From contig NZ_VOAY01000002.1 of NCBI RefSeq assembly GCF_008369125.1, forward strand, positions 186,001 to 250,000: a stretch of DNA of 64,000 nt, written 5' to 3'. Both the position numbers and the translations under genes were made by a program. Numbering within the stretch: the stretch's first letter is position 1; each line of letters begins with the position of its first letter. This document shows positions 26,501 to 34,603 of this stretch, piece by piece. Origin of the DNA: Allopusillimonas sp008369125. GTDB taxonomy: Bacteria > Pseudomonadota > Gammaproteobacteria > Burkholderiales > Burkholderiaceae_B. The notes beneath the pieces were generated by a model. That model saw nothing but the letters and a program-made list of their open reading frames with translations, made no database searches and was not told the DNA's origin.

Positions 26501-29500
26501 ACTGTATGACCATGGCATCACTGAAGTCGCCTTGGGTAGTGGTAGCACCTGAGTAGTTAAGGACGACGGCGCCCCCTTCGCCTCCTGCACCACCCTGGCC
26601 TCCGACGGCAACGGAAAGACTGTAGCTACCCAGGTCTGTGACCTCTGGCTTGGGAGGATCGTCACCACCCGATGGATTATCATCGCCGCCACCTGACGGG
26701 TCAGCATAGCTGGACGGCCCACCGGAGGCGTCCGCGCCGGCATTGCCCGCCAGGCCTCCGCCGCCACCAATACTCTGGATGAGAATGCCGTCCGCATCGC
26801 CTCCAACGGTGCTGATCGAACCGTTGCCTGTCACTGTCACGGCTCCTCCATCCCCGCCGACAGCCCCATTCCCGCCAACCGACACACTCACGGCAGCGGT
26901 GAGTTTTACGCCTCCGCTATCTGGCTCGTCTTCTACCGCATCGCTTCCACCACCCGTCGACAATGAACCACCCAGATCGACTGTCGTGCCTTGCGCTGCT
27001 CCACCACCGCCGCCCAGGGATTGCAGCAGCAGGCCACGTGAGCCTGAACCATAGGTCTTAATGACCGAACCATCTTGCAGCGTAGCCGTAATCACGCCCC
27101 CCGAACCGCCCGCGCCGTCCTTGCCGCCCACGCCCACGTCCGCCTTGAAGTTCACACCCTGCGATATGCCGCCTGACTTACTGCTGCCTACGCCGGCATT
27201 TCCGCCGCCGCCACCGATTGATTGCCCCATCAGTCCGTTGGAAAGATCGTCGTAGGTGGTGATCGTGGCTGATGAACCCATGGTCAGGTTAATGACGCCG
27301 CCTGTTCCACCGGCCTGGCCGGAGCCGCCCACCCCGACGTTGACATTGGCGCTGATGCTTTGGGAAGACGTGGCAATATCAGTACTCATCGCCTTCGATG
27401 CCCCGCCATTGCCACCGCCTCCTCCGATGGATTGTGCAAGTAAACCGTGGGAGCCTTGTCCTCCGGTATAGATCGCCGTATTGTCGTTCAGTTGTATATC
27501 GATTTCGCCGCCATTACCTGCCACACCGCCCGAGCCGCCTACAGAGGTAGAGGATGAAACGGCAAAGCTTACATCGGTCTCTGGTATTGTTACGCCAATA
27601 GGTACCGTAGAGGCGGCCGAGCTGCCGCCATTGCCGCCCCCGCCACCGATTGACTGCGCGAGAATGCCATATGAATCGGACCCGGCCACTGATTGGCCAT
27701 TGACACTTGCGTTGACACCCGTTGCACCAACGCCAGCCGTACTGATCGTAACGTTGTCCAGATCAATTGACACTTCACTACCGCTGCCGCCTGAACCACC
27801 GGTTCCCCCCACTGCAACAGCTAAGCTAACCCCCACGTTCATATCAAAACCATGAGCGGCGCCGCCGTTGCCTCCACCGCCACCAATAGAATGCGCCACG
27901 AGCCCTGCTGCGCTAATGCCACTGGTGGCCACCGTGAGCTCATTCAGATTAATGTTGACCTGAGCGCCGTTACCTCCGCCACCGGCGGCCCCACCAATGG
28001 ACACCGAAACAAGGTCTTCGAAGGAATCCTGCTGCGACGATCCGCCATTTCCGCCCCCACCCCCGATCGACTGAGCGAGTATTGCGGTCGCGCCATCACC
28101 TTGGGTTGTAATCGTGCTGGCTGGGCCGTTAGCAAGGTTTTGCACAGTAACGTTATTGGACGAACTGGCCGACCCGGCTCTGCCTCCAATGGCAATGCCA
28201 GGAACCGCTGTTGAAATGGCAAATGAATCACCGCCATTGCCGCCGCCTCCACCCACGGATTGAGCGACAAGGCCCAACGCATACTTACCCTGCGTGGAGA
28301 TGTTTGAGCCCACATTAACGGTCACCTCGCCGCCGGAACCGCCTGAGCTGCCCGACCCGCCTACAGAGGAAATGCCCACTGCTGAGCCACCACTGCCGCC
28401 GCTGCCGCCGACAGACTGGGCCAATATGCCGATGGAGCCATCACCCGTTGTATCAACACTGTCAACCGTAACGGTTACCGTACCCGCGTTGTTGTTTCCC
28501 GAGTTATTGACAGACCCGCCAATCGAAAACAGGCCGGATGCCGAGCCTGCTGTGCCACCCCCACCGCCAATCGACTGCGCGATAACGCCAATGGCAGAAT
28601 CACCAGAGGTCCACACATTCGATGCGCCAGTGATGGTTGCAGCCCCCCCTGCACCACCGGCCCCACCTGCACCGCCCAGCGACACAATAGAGTCGGCGAC
28701 TGCACCTGCACCGCCGCTCCCGCCGATAGACTGAGCCACCATGCCGTGGCCATACTGGCCCTGGGTTTTGATGGTTGCGGAAGAGGCAATGGTGGCACTG
28801 GCGCCATTGCCTCCATTGCCGCCTTTTCCACTGCCTCCAGGCAAGCTGCTTGTGAAGTCTTCGCCCGTGCCGCCACCACCACCAATGGATTGCGCAAGCA
28901 TGCCCATGGAATTGCTACCAAGCGTAGACACCTGGCTGTTTACATCAGCAGTGATCTGCGCTGCCCCGCCGTTCTGCCCCACGCCCGCTTGTTTGACGGC
29001 GGAACCGCCATAGCCACCAATGCTTTGGGCTGACACACCAATGGCTTCGCTACCACTGGTGGATATACTAGTCTGTTCTTGGCTGCTCTTGCCGTTAAGC
29101 GTAACAGCCACTGTGCCGGACGTGCCCCCATTGCCACCACTGTCGCGATAACTGTCCATGCTGTCAGAACCGCCGTTGCCCCCTAAAGAGTACGCTGTCA
29201 CACCAGCCACCTTGTCGCCCGTAGCGGTGAGGTCTACCCAGTAAAGCTCTACCGCAACCGGGCCGGCGTTGCCGCCATTACCACCATAGGCGTTAGTAGA
29301 ATATTGCTCACCACCGTTTCCGCCTATGGACTGAGCCAGTATTCCTGCACTTGTCCCGGACACCGCCTGATTTACACCAACATTGATATTCGTGACTGCA
29401 CTCAACTCTGCCTGGCCTGCATTCAACGTTACAACCCCCGCGTCACCGCCCTTCCCCCCGTCGTCTCCCTTCCAGTTGCTCCCACCGCCCTGGCCGCCAA

Positions 29501-30548
29501 TACTTCTGGCTAGCAGGCCTACTACGCCATCAGGCACATCCGATGTGCTCGCCAAGAATACGTCGACATTACCGCTACTTAAGAAGTCCACACCCGAGGC
29601 ATTTCCACCGACACCATAGGGGATCGGTGACTCATTTCCCTTTGAATCGAATAAGCCGGCATCTCCGCCAACGCTCTGAGCTGCGACACCCCATGCCCGC
29701 GTGCCGCCCTGCAAATTACTAGAGCCGCTTCCCAGTGAGACATCAGCGTAGTTATCCATTTCAACGCCGTACTGAACAGAGCCACTGTTCAGGGTTTGAC
29801 CGCCGCTTCCGCCGTAATAATCTACGACGGCGGTATTGTCCCTGCCTCCCTTGCCGCCACGGCTTTCCACCAATGCCCCCACCACACCCGAGTTCAGAGT
29901 GCCGCCGGTAATGGTGACAGCAGACGAGTTCTGTAGAGTCGTAGAACCACCAGCCCCCCCATTTCCGCCGTTATTGTGATCGCTTGGCTGATCGAACCCA
30001 TCACCCCCTAGGCTGCTTACACTTACTCCGATCACCATACCGGATGGCGTTGCATCTACAAGGTTAAGGACGATCGAGCCGCTAGTGCTTAGCATTGCCC
30101 CGCTAGCAGGTCCTCCATCTCGATTGCTCTGGCTACCATCGTCACTGCCGTGAGTTCCTTGATTTACCACCCTGATGCCGTATAAAGACTCTCCACCAAA
30201 CTCTATTCCCGAGCTGATCGCCTCGGGAGCCACGTAGCTGTCGTTGATATTGAAACTCGCGGTATTCGTTATTGTTTGGCCTTGCGTAGAATTCGTTGAC
30301 GTGAGTGCCCCCCACAGCGGTGTCGTCGAATCTGTAGAAAATGTGCAAACTTCTGTGCTGGATGTCGACTTGGAACAGTCGTAGTGCAAGTTCGCCTGAG
30401 CGGCCGCCAGCGGTATTAACGAACCAGACGCGAACAACAGTATGCGCCCGCCGTGTCCCAAGGCCCCCAAGGCCTGGCTCAAAGGCCGTGGCTGCAAGGT
30501 ATGACGAACGGAGCGTGATTTGGATTGTTGTTCGTATATATGCTTCAT
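23553..30548 (-). CDS. Giant autotransporter adhesin with glycine-rich repeat passenger
   Basis: A 2331-residue type V secreted surface protein. The N-terminus has an extended signal region of about 52 residues ending AAAQA. The passenger contains some 20-25 copies of a unit centred on GLLAQSIGGGGGNGG, spaced about 60-80 residues apart, with intervening short beta-like segments rich in T, S, N and V. The C-terminal part (from about residue 2060, GERDCVWGRITG) is an autotransporter beta-barrel ending in the outer-membrane signature KATWSF. Size, repeats and barrel suggest an adhesin or biofilm factor. The start ATG 30548 has only a weak ribosome site. A divergent AraC regulator may control it. 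Confidence 0.9.
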   Translation of the reverse strand: MKHIYEQQSKSRSVRHTLQPRPLSQALGALGHGGRILLFASGSLIPLAAAQANLHYDCSKSTSSTEVCTFSTDSTTPLWGALTSTNSTQGQTITNTASFNINDSYVAPEAISSGIEFGGESLYGIRVVNQGTHGSDDGSQSNRDGGPASGAMLSTSGSIVLNLVDATPSGMVIGVSVSSLGGDGFDQPSDHNNGGNGGAGGSTTLQNSSAVTITGGTLNSGVVGALVESRGGKGGRDNTAVVDYYGGSGGQTLNSGSVQYGVEMDNYADVSLGSGSSNLQGGTRAWGVAAQSVGGDAGLFDSKGNESPIPYGVGGNASGVDFLSSGNVDVFLASTSDVPDGVVGLLARSIGGQGGGSNWKGDDGGKGGDAGVVTLNAGQAELSAVTNINVGVNQAVSGTSAGILAQSIGGNGGEQYSTNAYGGNGGNAGPVAVELYWVDLTATGDKVAGVTAYSLGGNGGSDSMDSYRDSGGNGGTSGTVAVTLNGKSSQEQTSISTSGSEAIGVSAQSIGGYGGSAVKQAGVGQNGGAAQITADVNSQVSTLGSNSMGMLAQSIGGGGGTGEDFTSSLPGGSGKGGNGGNGASATIASSATIKTQGQYGHGMVAQSIGGSGGAGAVADSIVSLGGAGGAGGAGGAATITGASNVWTSGDSAIGVIAQSIGGGGGTAGSASGLFSIGGSVNNSGNNNAGTVTVTVDSVDTTGDGSIGILAQSVGGSGGSGGSAVGISSVGGSGSSGGSGGEVTVNVGSNISTQGKYALGLVAQSVGGGGGNGGDSFAISTAVPGIAIGGRAGSASSSNNVTVQNLANGPASTITTQGDGATAILAQSIGGGGGNGGSSQQDSFEDLVSVSIGGAAGGGGNGAQVNINLNELTVATSGISAAGLVAHSIGGGGGNGGAAHGFDMNVGVSLAVAVGGTGGSGGSGSEVSIDLDNVTISTAGVGATGVNASVNGQSVAGSDSYGILAQSIGGGGGNGGSSAASTVPIGVTIPETDVSFAVSSSTSVGGSGGVAGNGGEIDIQLNDNTAIYTGGQGSHGLLAQSIGGGGGNGGASKAMSTDIATSSQSISANVNVGVGGSGQAGGTGGVINLTMGSSATITTYDDLSNGLMGQSIGGGGGNAGVGSSKSGGISQGVNFKADVGVGGKDGAGGSGGVITATLQDGSVIKTYGSGSRGLLLQSLGGGGGAAQGTTVDLGGSLSTGGGSDAVEDEPDSGGVKLTAAVSVSVGGNGAVGGDGGAVTVTGNGSISTVGGDADGILIQSIGGGGGLAGNAGADASGGPSSYADPSGGGDDNPSGGDDPPKPEVTDLGSYSLSVAVGGQGGAGGEGGAVVLNYSGATTTQGDFSDAMVIQSIGGGGGTGGASTAKGAKGSSQGVVAVGGSGGAAGNGGTITLNMTSDPANHQGTLATSGDVSYGLLAQSIGGGGGQGAIASDIVTKSTVENPSIVVGWGGSGGNGGNGGTINMNASNSGVSVATSGYDSHGIVLQSIGGGGGTAAIGGASLSGATSNPQLSLQLGGGGREGSSSGGDVTVSSWVKSLTTGDHAFGFVAQSIGGGGGIASAGPGANIQSVNLAAPFTGDSLHGGNLSIEFGANSTNSDASFISTNGRGSHGVVLQSIAGGGGIGGDTANGPLTLGWTDGVVSPSSGQVSGDISFTLGGSGGGIYTTGDGAHGVIAQSLSAPGGLGGNSKGSFAGTLAQLNGGAGGISGGITLTLNGNVNVQGANAWGVFAQTYDTQSATPKPVNITVSGDVTGGASVSNLATGGAIWIDSPAANTVTVSTAGTVNGALGLAAIQQTGKGSTTVLNSGILKGNLLGAASSTTSATLTSSATSTAPILLSNFGTFSNADLVQGHIVNQGQMFIGKTADSDTMHVTGDFTQGSQGVLHLATDFVSQSTDLLKVDGHAKLSGQIKVVASTLMPNRELTFLQAASIAPNAALKGESDLFTYRSRQVGNTLAVSADHARFNETSATHGVADNLQAVGSHLQEVWDRGSKPELGKLYAALNRSALGAKEYANALNDLSPGVLAAPAALKQASMVSFSNSLMSCPAFEGTSTQMGERDCVWGRITGNTTRLDDSLGTSGLKSEGVMYQIGTQRSIAPNWFLGVAGAYENKTMRADDGRQRVEGDSGYLGVSLKYENGPWTFAGALTGSYGSFDNTRRIALMGAQAKSDSKIISFGQRLRAAYTYAMPQSYIKPFIDLDIVHTRMPSFDERNAGALNLHLEGVNKWSAVISPSVEVGGRFDLNSGYTVRPYASVGVSFSTTDKWESQARLTSAPSGTDLFRSTLETGRIFGRVSTGVQVLSNKGMDVSLQYDGLLSSKVNSHSGSLKATWSF
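25500..29690 (-). repeat. Glycine-rich repeat array in the autotransporter passenger
   Basis: Degenerate repeats of roughly 180-240 bases, each with a core encoding AQSIGGGGG or a variant (AQSVGGSGG, LQSLGGGGG, AHSIGGGGG). Central copies are nearly identical at protein level, while the outer ones (ARSIGGQGG, AYSLGGNGG, LQSIAGGGG, AQSLSAPGG) are worn. This gradient fits expansion from the middle of the array. Confidence 0.85.
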
Positions 30549-30874
30549 AGTTCTTTTTAAAATTTAGAGGGGCTTCAAATTTTTATGCTTTAAGAATCAG
30601 CACCGCGTGTTTCACGTCTTTCTGGCGTAGTCTCAAATATCCGATACCGCCACCGCGCGCGAATGTGCTATGGTCACTCCCAGACTCCAGGCCGTCTATC
30701 GGTTTCACGCCATTCACTATCGGAAAAGCGCTGTCTTTTTTATCGATATTGATCAGGTTGAAGCCCGCCGCACCAATATCAGGGCGCGTGCGCCCCGGTC
30801 CTCATGATGCATGGCTAGGGGCACCGCTATGCCCCGCCCAGCAAAATGTGTACACCCAGCACTAGTGAGGTCAG
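30549..30874. other. Divergent intergenic region, autotransporter and AraC-type gene
   Basis: About 326 bases with no supported gene. AT-rich sequence at 30549-30600 probably holds the autotransporter promoter and leader. The AraC-type gene has GAGG at 30867-30870. No repeat clear enough to name as an operator was seen. Confidence 0.5.
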
Positions 30875-31981
30875 ATGATTGCATCTCTGTTTGCCCAAGT
30901 ACCGTTCGAGCAGCATCGACTCGTCGATACCGCCGACTTTGACGAGGCGCATCCGCTAGTTTGCCAGGCACTCAATTCGGCGCGATTTCAGGTGCTGCGC
31001 GGCAAGATCACCCACAACCAACTCGACGTGCTGCCCTGTGGCAATTTGTCGCTGCTGAAGCTACGTTACGGGTATGGGGCGCAGGTTAGCGTCGACCCCA
31101 GTAGCCTTAACGGCTACTACCTGCTGGTGCTGCCCACCCAGGGCCAGGCACAGTTTCACTTCGATGGGCACAGCCTCGATGTGTCGCCGCAAGGGGCAGT
31201 CCTCATCAGCCCTGACAGGCGGTTTCACTTCAAGGCCAGCCACGATTACGAACAGGTGCTGCTGCGCCTGGATCGGCAAGCCATTGCCGACGCATGGTGT
31301 CGCCTGACGGCGCAAGAACACGCCCCCGACATTTGCTTCGATGCGGTTATCCCCATGAATTCAGCGGGCTGGCAAGCACTGATACCCATGCTGCAATGGG
31401 TGGCGCGATGCGCGGGGCTGGTGGGCCAGAATCAGGGTATTGCCCAAGCGGCCTTGCTGGCCCAAACCGAGATGTTGCTCGCCACCACTTTGCTGCTGCA
31501 CCAACCACACAGCATGGCGGCACACTTATGGCCAGTGCCACCGCCCTCTGCGCCACAGGCCATTCGGCGCGCGCAAGCCTATATGCTTGAGCACCTGGGT
31601 GAGCGCCTGCCGGTGGCCCTGGTCGCCAGTCATTGCGGCCTGTCAGTCAGGCGCTTGCAAGCCTTGTTCCACGACGAATGCGGGCAGTCACCATTGAAAT
31701 GGCTGCGCATGCAACGCCTGCAGGCCATACAGCAAGCCTTGTCGCAGGATGGTGATGCCGGCAAGGTCAGCGACACCGCTGCACGTTTCGGTTTCACACA
31801 CCTGGGCGAATTTTCGCGGGCTTACCGTCAGGCCTTTGGCGAGACGCCACAGCAAACACGCGGTAAATTAACGAGGCGTGTAGTTCAGGTACCTGCACGA
31901 CCCTTGGGTTTTCGCCAGCGCGTTGATCCAGCATACTCACATGAACAGCCAGAAAAACATGAATGCCCAACGACACTATGA
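30875..31981 (+). CDS. AraC-family transcriptional regulator
   Basis: A 368-residue regulator. The N-terminal half is an AraC-binding-like effector domain (YYLLVLPTQGQAQFHFDG and ISPDRRFHFKA are typical), and two helix-turn-helix motifs lie at about residues 230-330 (ALVASHCGLSVRRLQALFHD and TAARFGFTHLGEFSRAYRQ). About 33 residues follow the usual GETPQQTR end, a short extension of unknown role. GAGG lies 4 bases before ATG 30875. It is transcribed away from the autotransporter, which makes that gene a plausible target, though a distant operon is equally possible. Confidence 0.88.
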   Translation: MIASLFAQVPFEQHRLVDTADFDEAHPLVCQALNSARFQVLRGKITHNQLDVLPCGNLSLLKLRYGYGAQVSVDPSSLNGYYLLVLPTQGQAQFHFDGHSLDVSPQGAVLISPDRRFHFKASHDYEQVLLRLDRQAIADAWCRLTAQEHAPDICFDAVIPMNSAGWQALIPMLQWVARCAGLVGQNQGIAQAALLAQTEMLLATTLLLHQPHSMAAHLWPVPPPSAPQAIRRAQAYMLEHLGERLPVALVASHCGLSVRRLQALFHDECGQSPLKWLRMQRLQAIQQALSQDGDAGKVSDTAARFGFTHLGEFSRAYRQAFGETPQQTRGKLTRRVVQVPARPLGFRQRVDPAYSHEQPEKHECPTTL

Positions 31982-32060
31982 CGGGTTGATCTCTAGTTAC
32001 GCCTGCGGTCAATCAAGGGCCTTGAAGGCAATCGGGCGAATTTAAAATCGGCGTGATGAA

Positions 32061-32558
32061 ATGCTTATACGATATTCAAAAATAGGCTTTGTGGCTTGCA
32101 TTGCGCTTTTTGCGTCACTGGTGGCCTTTGGCAACATGACAGACTACGGAAGCAATTTCGAGTTTGTCCGGCATGTCTTGCTCATGGACACCATCTTTCC
32201 TACCTCGACCATTCACTACCGAGCCATTGACCTGCCGGCTTTGCATCACGCCGCGTATATTATTATTATTGCCCTCGAAGCCCTCACCGCCCTGCTCTGC
32301 TGGGCCGGCGCTTATCGGCTCGTCAAGCGAGTAAAGTCGTCGGCGAACGACTTCAATCGGGCTAAAAACGTCGCCGTCTCCGGTTTATCGTTGGGGTTTT
32401 TCGTTTGGCAGGTTGGCTTTATGTCGATAGGCGGCGAATGGTTTGGCATGTGGATGTCCGACCAATGGAATGGCGTACCGAGCGCATTTCGTTTTCTAGT
32501 CACTATCGCGCTGGTGCTGATCTATTTGGTGCAGCGGGATGGTGATTTGGAGGTGTAA
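32061..32558 (+). CDS. DUF2165 family small integral membrane protein
   Basis: A 165-residue inner-membrane protein with about four helices (near 8-25, 68-88, 105-125, 143-160). The segments NMTDYGSNFEFVRHVLLMDTIFP and LPALHHAAYIIIIALEALTALLC match the DUF2165 family, whose function is not known. It stands alone after the AraC-type regulator on the same strand with an 79-base gap, so it may be co-transcribed with it. Confidence 0.85.
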   Translation: MLIRYSKIGFVACIALFASLVAFGNMTDYGSNFEFVRHVLLMDTIFPTSTIHYRAIDLPALHHAAYIIIIALEALTALLCWAGAYRLVKRVKSSANDFNRAKNVAVSGLSLGFFVWQVGFMSIGGEWFGMWMSDQWNGVPSAFRFLVTIALVLIYLVQRDGDLEV

Positions 32559-32741
32559 AGGGTGGGTTTCTGATGGGATTCGACCGATGCTATACTTTCT
32601 TAATCGTTCTGGTCAGCCGGGCTCCCGGCCGGTAAATCAAGGCACGAGTCAACATTTGTGGGTCACTGCAGAAGCAATTGCTTTATCGTCCCTACCGCAT
32701 GCATACACATAGCTTGAGCATTATTGCCGGGGAGAGGAACT

Positions 32742-33014
32742 ATGTATAAAGTTGGATCACCATTCTGGAAAATAGTAGCCCATTTGGGCGTTCCAATTTC
32801 TTTGCGCGTTGATGTCCACCATGACAGCGAAGCCAATGTCTTTATCGCAACCAGCCCCGACCTCAGAGGCCTAATTGTCGAAGCGGCAACCCTCGACGAA
32901 CTTATCCATGAAACCAGTGGTGCTGTGAAAATGTTGATGGAAGAATACGTGCACGGTTCGCCCCGCACCCCTGAAGCATGGTTCAACTTTCATGAGGTAT
33001 TGGCAACTGCGTGA
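32742..33014 (+). CDS. hicB: HicB-like antitoxin (DUF1902 family)
   Basis: A 90-residue protein with the HicB-like / DUF1902 fold: DVHHDSEANVFIATSPDLRGLIVEAATLDELIHE is the conserved core, here without an obvious C-terminal DNA-binding domain. It would bind and neutralise the toxin encoded next. ATG 32742 is chosen because AGAGGA lies just upstream; an upstream start at 32724 is possible but lacks a site. Its stop overlaps the toxin start. The order antitoxin-toxin is the reverse of the classical hicAB but is frequent for DUF1902 pairs. Confidence 0.8.
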   Translation: MYKVGSPFWKIVAHLGVPISLRVDVHHDSEANVFIATSPDLRGLIVEAATLDELIHETSGAVKMLMEEYVHGSPRTPEAWFNFHEVLATA

Positions 33015-33196
33015 ACGGGTACTACGAAAGCGTCATTGCCGTGCTCAAACGGCACGGCTTTTTGTATGTGCGTCAGAAGGGGTCGCATCAGATGTGGCGT
33101 AACGGCGCAATCAGCGTAATTGTTTCTAATAACTGCGCCTCGCGACATACCGCAAATGGGATTATGAAGGCTGCCAAGATCAAGCATCGGTTCTGA
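33011..33196 (+). CDS. hicA: HicA-family mRNA interferase toxin
   Basis: A 61-residue toxin of the HicA/YcfA family, a small double-stranded-RNA-binding-like fold that cleaves mRNA. The conserved VRQKGSHQMW segment carries the catalytic histidine H26. The start is GTG 33011 overlapping the antitoxin stop TGA, so translation is coupled. The C-terminus (ANGIMKAAKIKHRF) matches the helix that ends HicA proteins. Confidence 0.85.
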   Translation: MNGYYESVIAVLKRHGFLYVRQKGSHQMWRNGAISVIVSNNCASRHTANGIMKAAKIKHRF

Positions 33197-33235
33197 CTAC
33201 TGCGCCGGTGCAATGATTTCTGATGGGCTTATCTT

Positions 33236-33267
33236 CCGTCCGAATAAGATACATAAATCTCGGACGG
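33236..33267. terminator. Hairpin between convergent hicA and CoA-transferase genes
   Basis: CCGTCCGA, 16 bases, TCGGACGG: a perfect 8-bp stem lying between two convergent transcription units. It lacks a good T run, so it may act as a weak or factor-dependent bidirectional terminator. The rest of 33197-33369 shows nothing else. Confidence 0.4.
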
Positions 33268-33369
33268 GGGTATTCTATGAACAATATCTAGACCTAGATC
33301 ATGCCCCAAATCGGTACAGCCACTTCCCGCCAGATGTGGGTGCCGACTAGCTCAGCCTCTCCTACTCAC

Positions 33370-34590
33370 TCAGCCCCCCGCATCCACCACCACCCCCTCC
33401 GCAACAAACCCATCAATATCAGCATCAACATAGCCGACCTCACGCAGCAACTCACGCGTATGTTGCCCCAGCACAGGTGCCGGCCGCCGCACTTGGGTCG
33501 GTGTTTGAGAAAAATGAATTGGGCATCCCAGGGCTTTGGTCGGGCCTGCCTGGGAGTGTTCAAGATCGATGACCATGTTGCGCGCCAGCGTTTGTGGGTG
33601 TGAAAGCGCCTGGCCTATGGTGTGGACGGGCCCGGCCGGCACACCTGCAGCGTCAAAGGCCGCGATCCAGTGTGCTGTGCTTTGCCGCTGCAGCACCGCA
33701 TCCATCAACGCTACCAGTGCTTCCAAGTTGGCCATCCTGTCGCTATTGGTGGCAAAGCGCACGTCTTCACGCCATTCGGCATGACCCAACACCTCGGCGA
33801 TACGTTCCCAGTTTGCCTGGTTCGCCCCGCCGATATTGATCCAGCTATCCTGCGTGCGAAACGCCTGATACGGGGCCGTCAGCAAATGCGCAGAACCTGT
33901 AGGCCCCACAGACTCGCCCGTGGCAAAGTACGAAGCCGCGTGCCAGTATGTTTGTTGGATTGCGGCTTCCATCAGCGAGGTATCGACCACCTGACCCTCG
34001 CCCGTCTTCAGCTTATGAATATAGGCCGCCATAATGCCCGAGGCCGCGAGTATCCCGGCATTAATATCTGCAATCGAATTGCCCGTCTTAACGGGAGGAC
34101 GTCCGGGTTCGCCGGTAATCGACATTAGCCCGGCAAAACCTTGGGCGATGAGGTCAAAGCCAGCCTTGTCAGCATAGGGCCCGTCGCGCCCGTAGCCCGA
34201 CACTGCACAATAGATCAGGCCCGGGTTGATCTTGGACAAGACGTCATAGCCCAACCCAAGTTTTTCCAGTGTGCCGCGTCGAAAATTCTCGGTCAGAACA
34301 TCGGCATCGCGCACCATACGCAGCAAAATATCGCGACCCTGGGGTAGTTTAAGGTTAAGCCCTATGCCGCGCTTGTTGCGGTTCAAAATCATGAAGGGCG
34401 CTGACACGCCATTTACCCGGGGTTCACTATAACCACGCGAATCGTCGCCACCTGGCAGCTTCTCTACCTTGATGACATCGGCGCCCATGTCGGCCAGCAT
34501 CATGCCACACGTGGGTCCGGCCATAATCTGGGCCAGTTCCAGCACGCGCATGCCAACCAGTGGTCCGCTGTGAGCCTTTGATTCAGACAT
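33370..34590 (-). CDS. Family III CoA-transferase (CaiB/BaiF)
   Basis: Moves CoA from one acyl-CoA to a free carboxylic acid. The 406-residue protein is full length with GMRVLELAQIMAGPTCGMMLADMGADVIKVE at the start, NRNKRGIGLNLK, and the predicted catalytic aspartate D146 in KAGFDLIAQG. GAGGAGG precedes ATG 34590. It lies 13 bases after the crotonase gene and is the last gene of the ten-gene minus operon, so it probably activates the imported acid or its product as a CoA thioester. The donor and acceptor are unknown. Confidence 0.9.
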   Translation of the reverse strand: MSESKAHSGPLVGMRVLELAQIMAGPTCGMMLADMGADVIKVEKLPGGDDSRGYSEPRVNGVSAPFMILNRNKRGIGLNLKLPQGRDILLRMVRDADVLTENFRRGTLEKLGLGYDVLSKINPGLIYCAVSGYGRDGPYADKAGFDLIAQGFAGLMSITGEPGRPPVKTGNSIADINAGILAASGIMAAYIHKLKTGEGQVVDTSLMEAAIQQTYWHAASYFATGESVGPTGSAHLLTAPYQAFRTQDSWINIGGANQANWERIAEVLGHAEWREDVRFATNSDRMANLEALVALMDAVLQRQSTAHWIAAFDAAGVPAGPVHTIGQALSHPQTLARNMVIDLEHSQAGPTKALGCPIHFSQTPTQVRRPAPVLGQHTRELLREVGYVDADIDGFVAEGVVVDAGG

Positions 34591-34603
34591 TGCGCCTCCT
34601 CAG

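Noticed and set aside
25926..29033. Long plus-strand proline-rich frames (PPPPPIDC repeats) opposite the autotransporter
   Set aside because: They are exact antisense images of the SIGGGGG repeats and have no ribosome sites or family resemblance.
25500..29690. Regular repeats that could be mistaken for a CRISPR array
   Set aside because: Repeat and spacer lengths vary, the repeats are translated in one long frame, and no cas genes are present.
33301..33603. Plus-strand frame at the end of the CoA-transferase gene
   Set aside because: It is the antisense of the conserved C-terminus of that enzyme.
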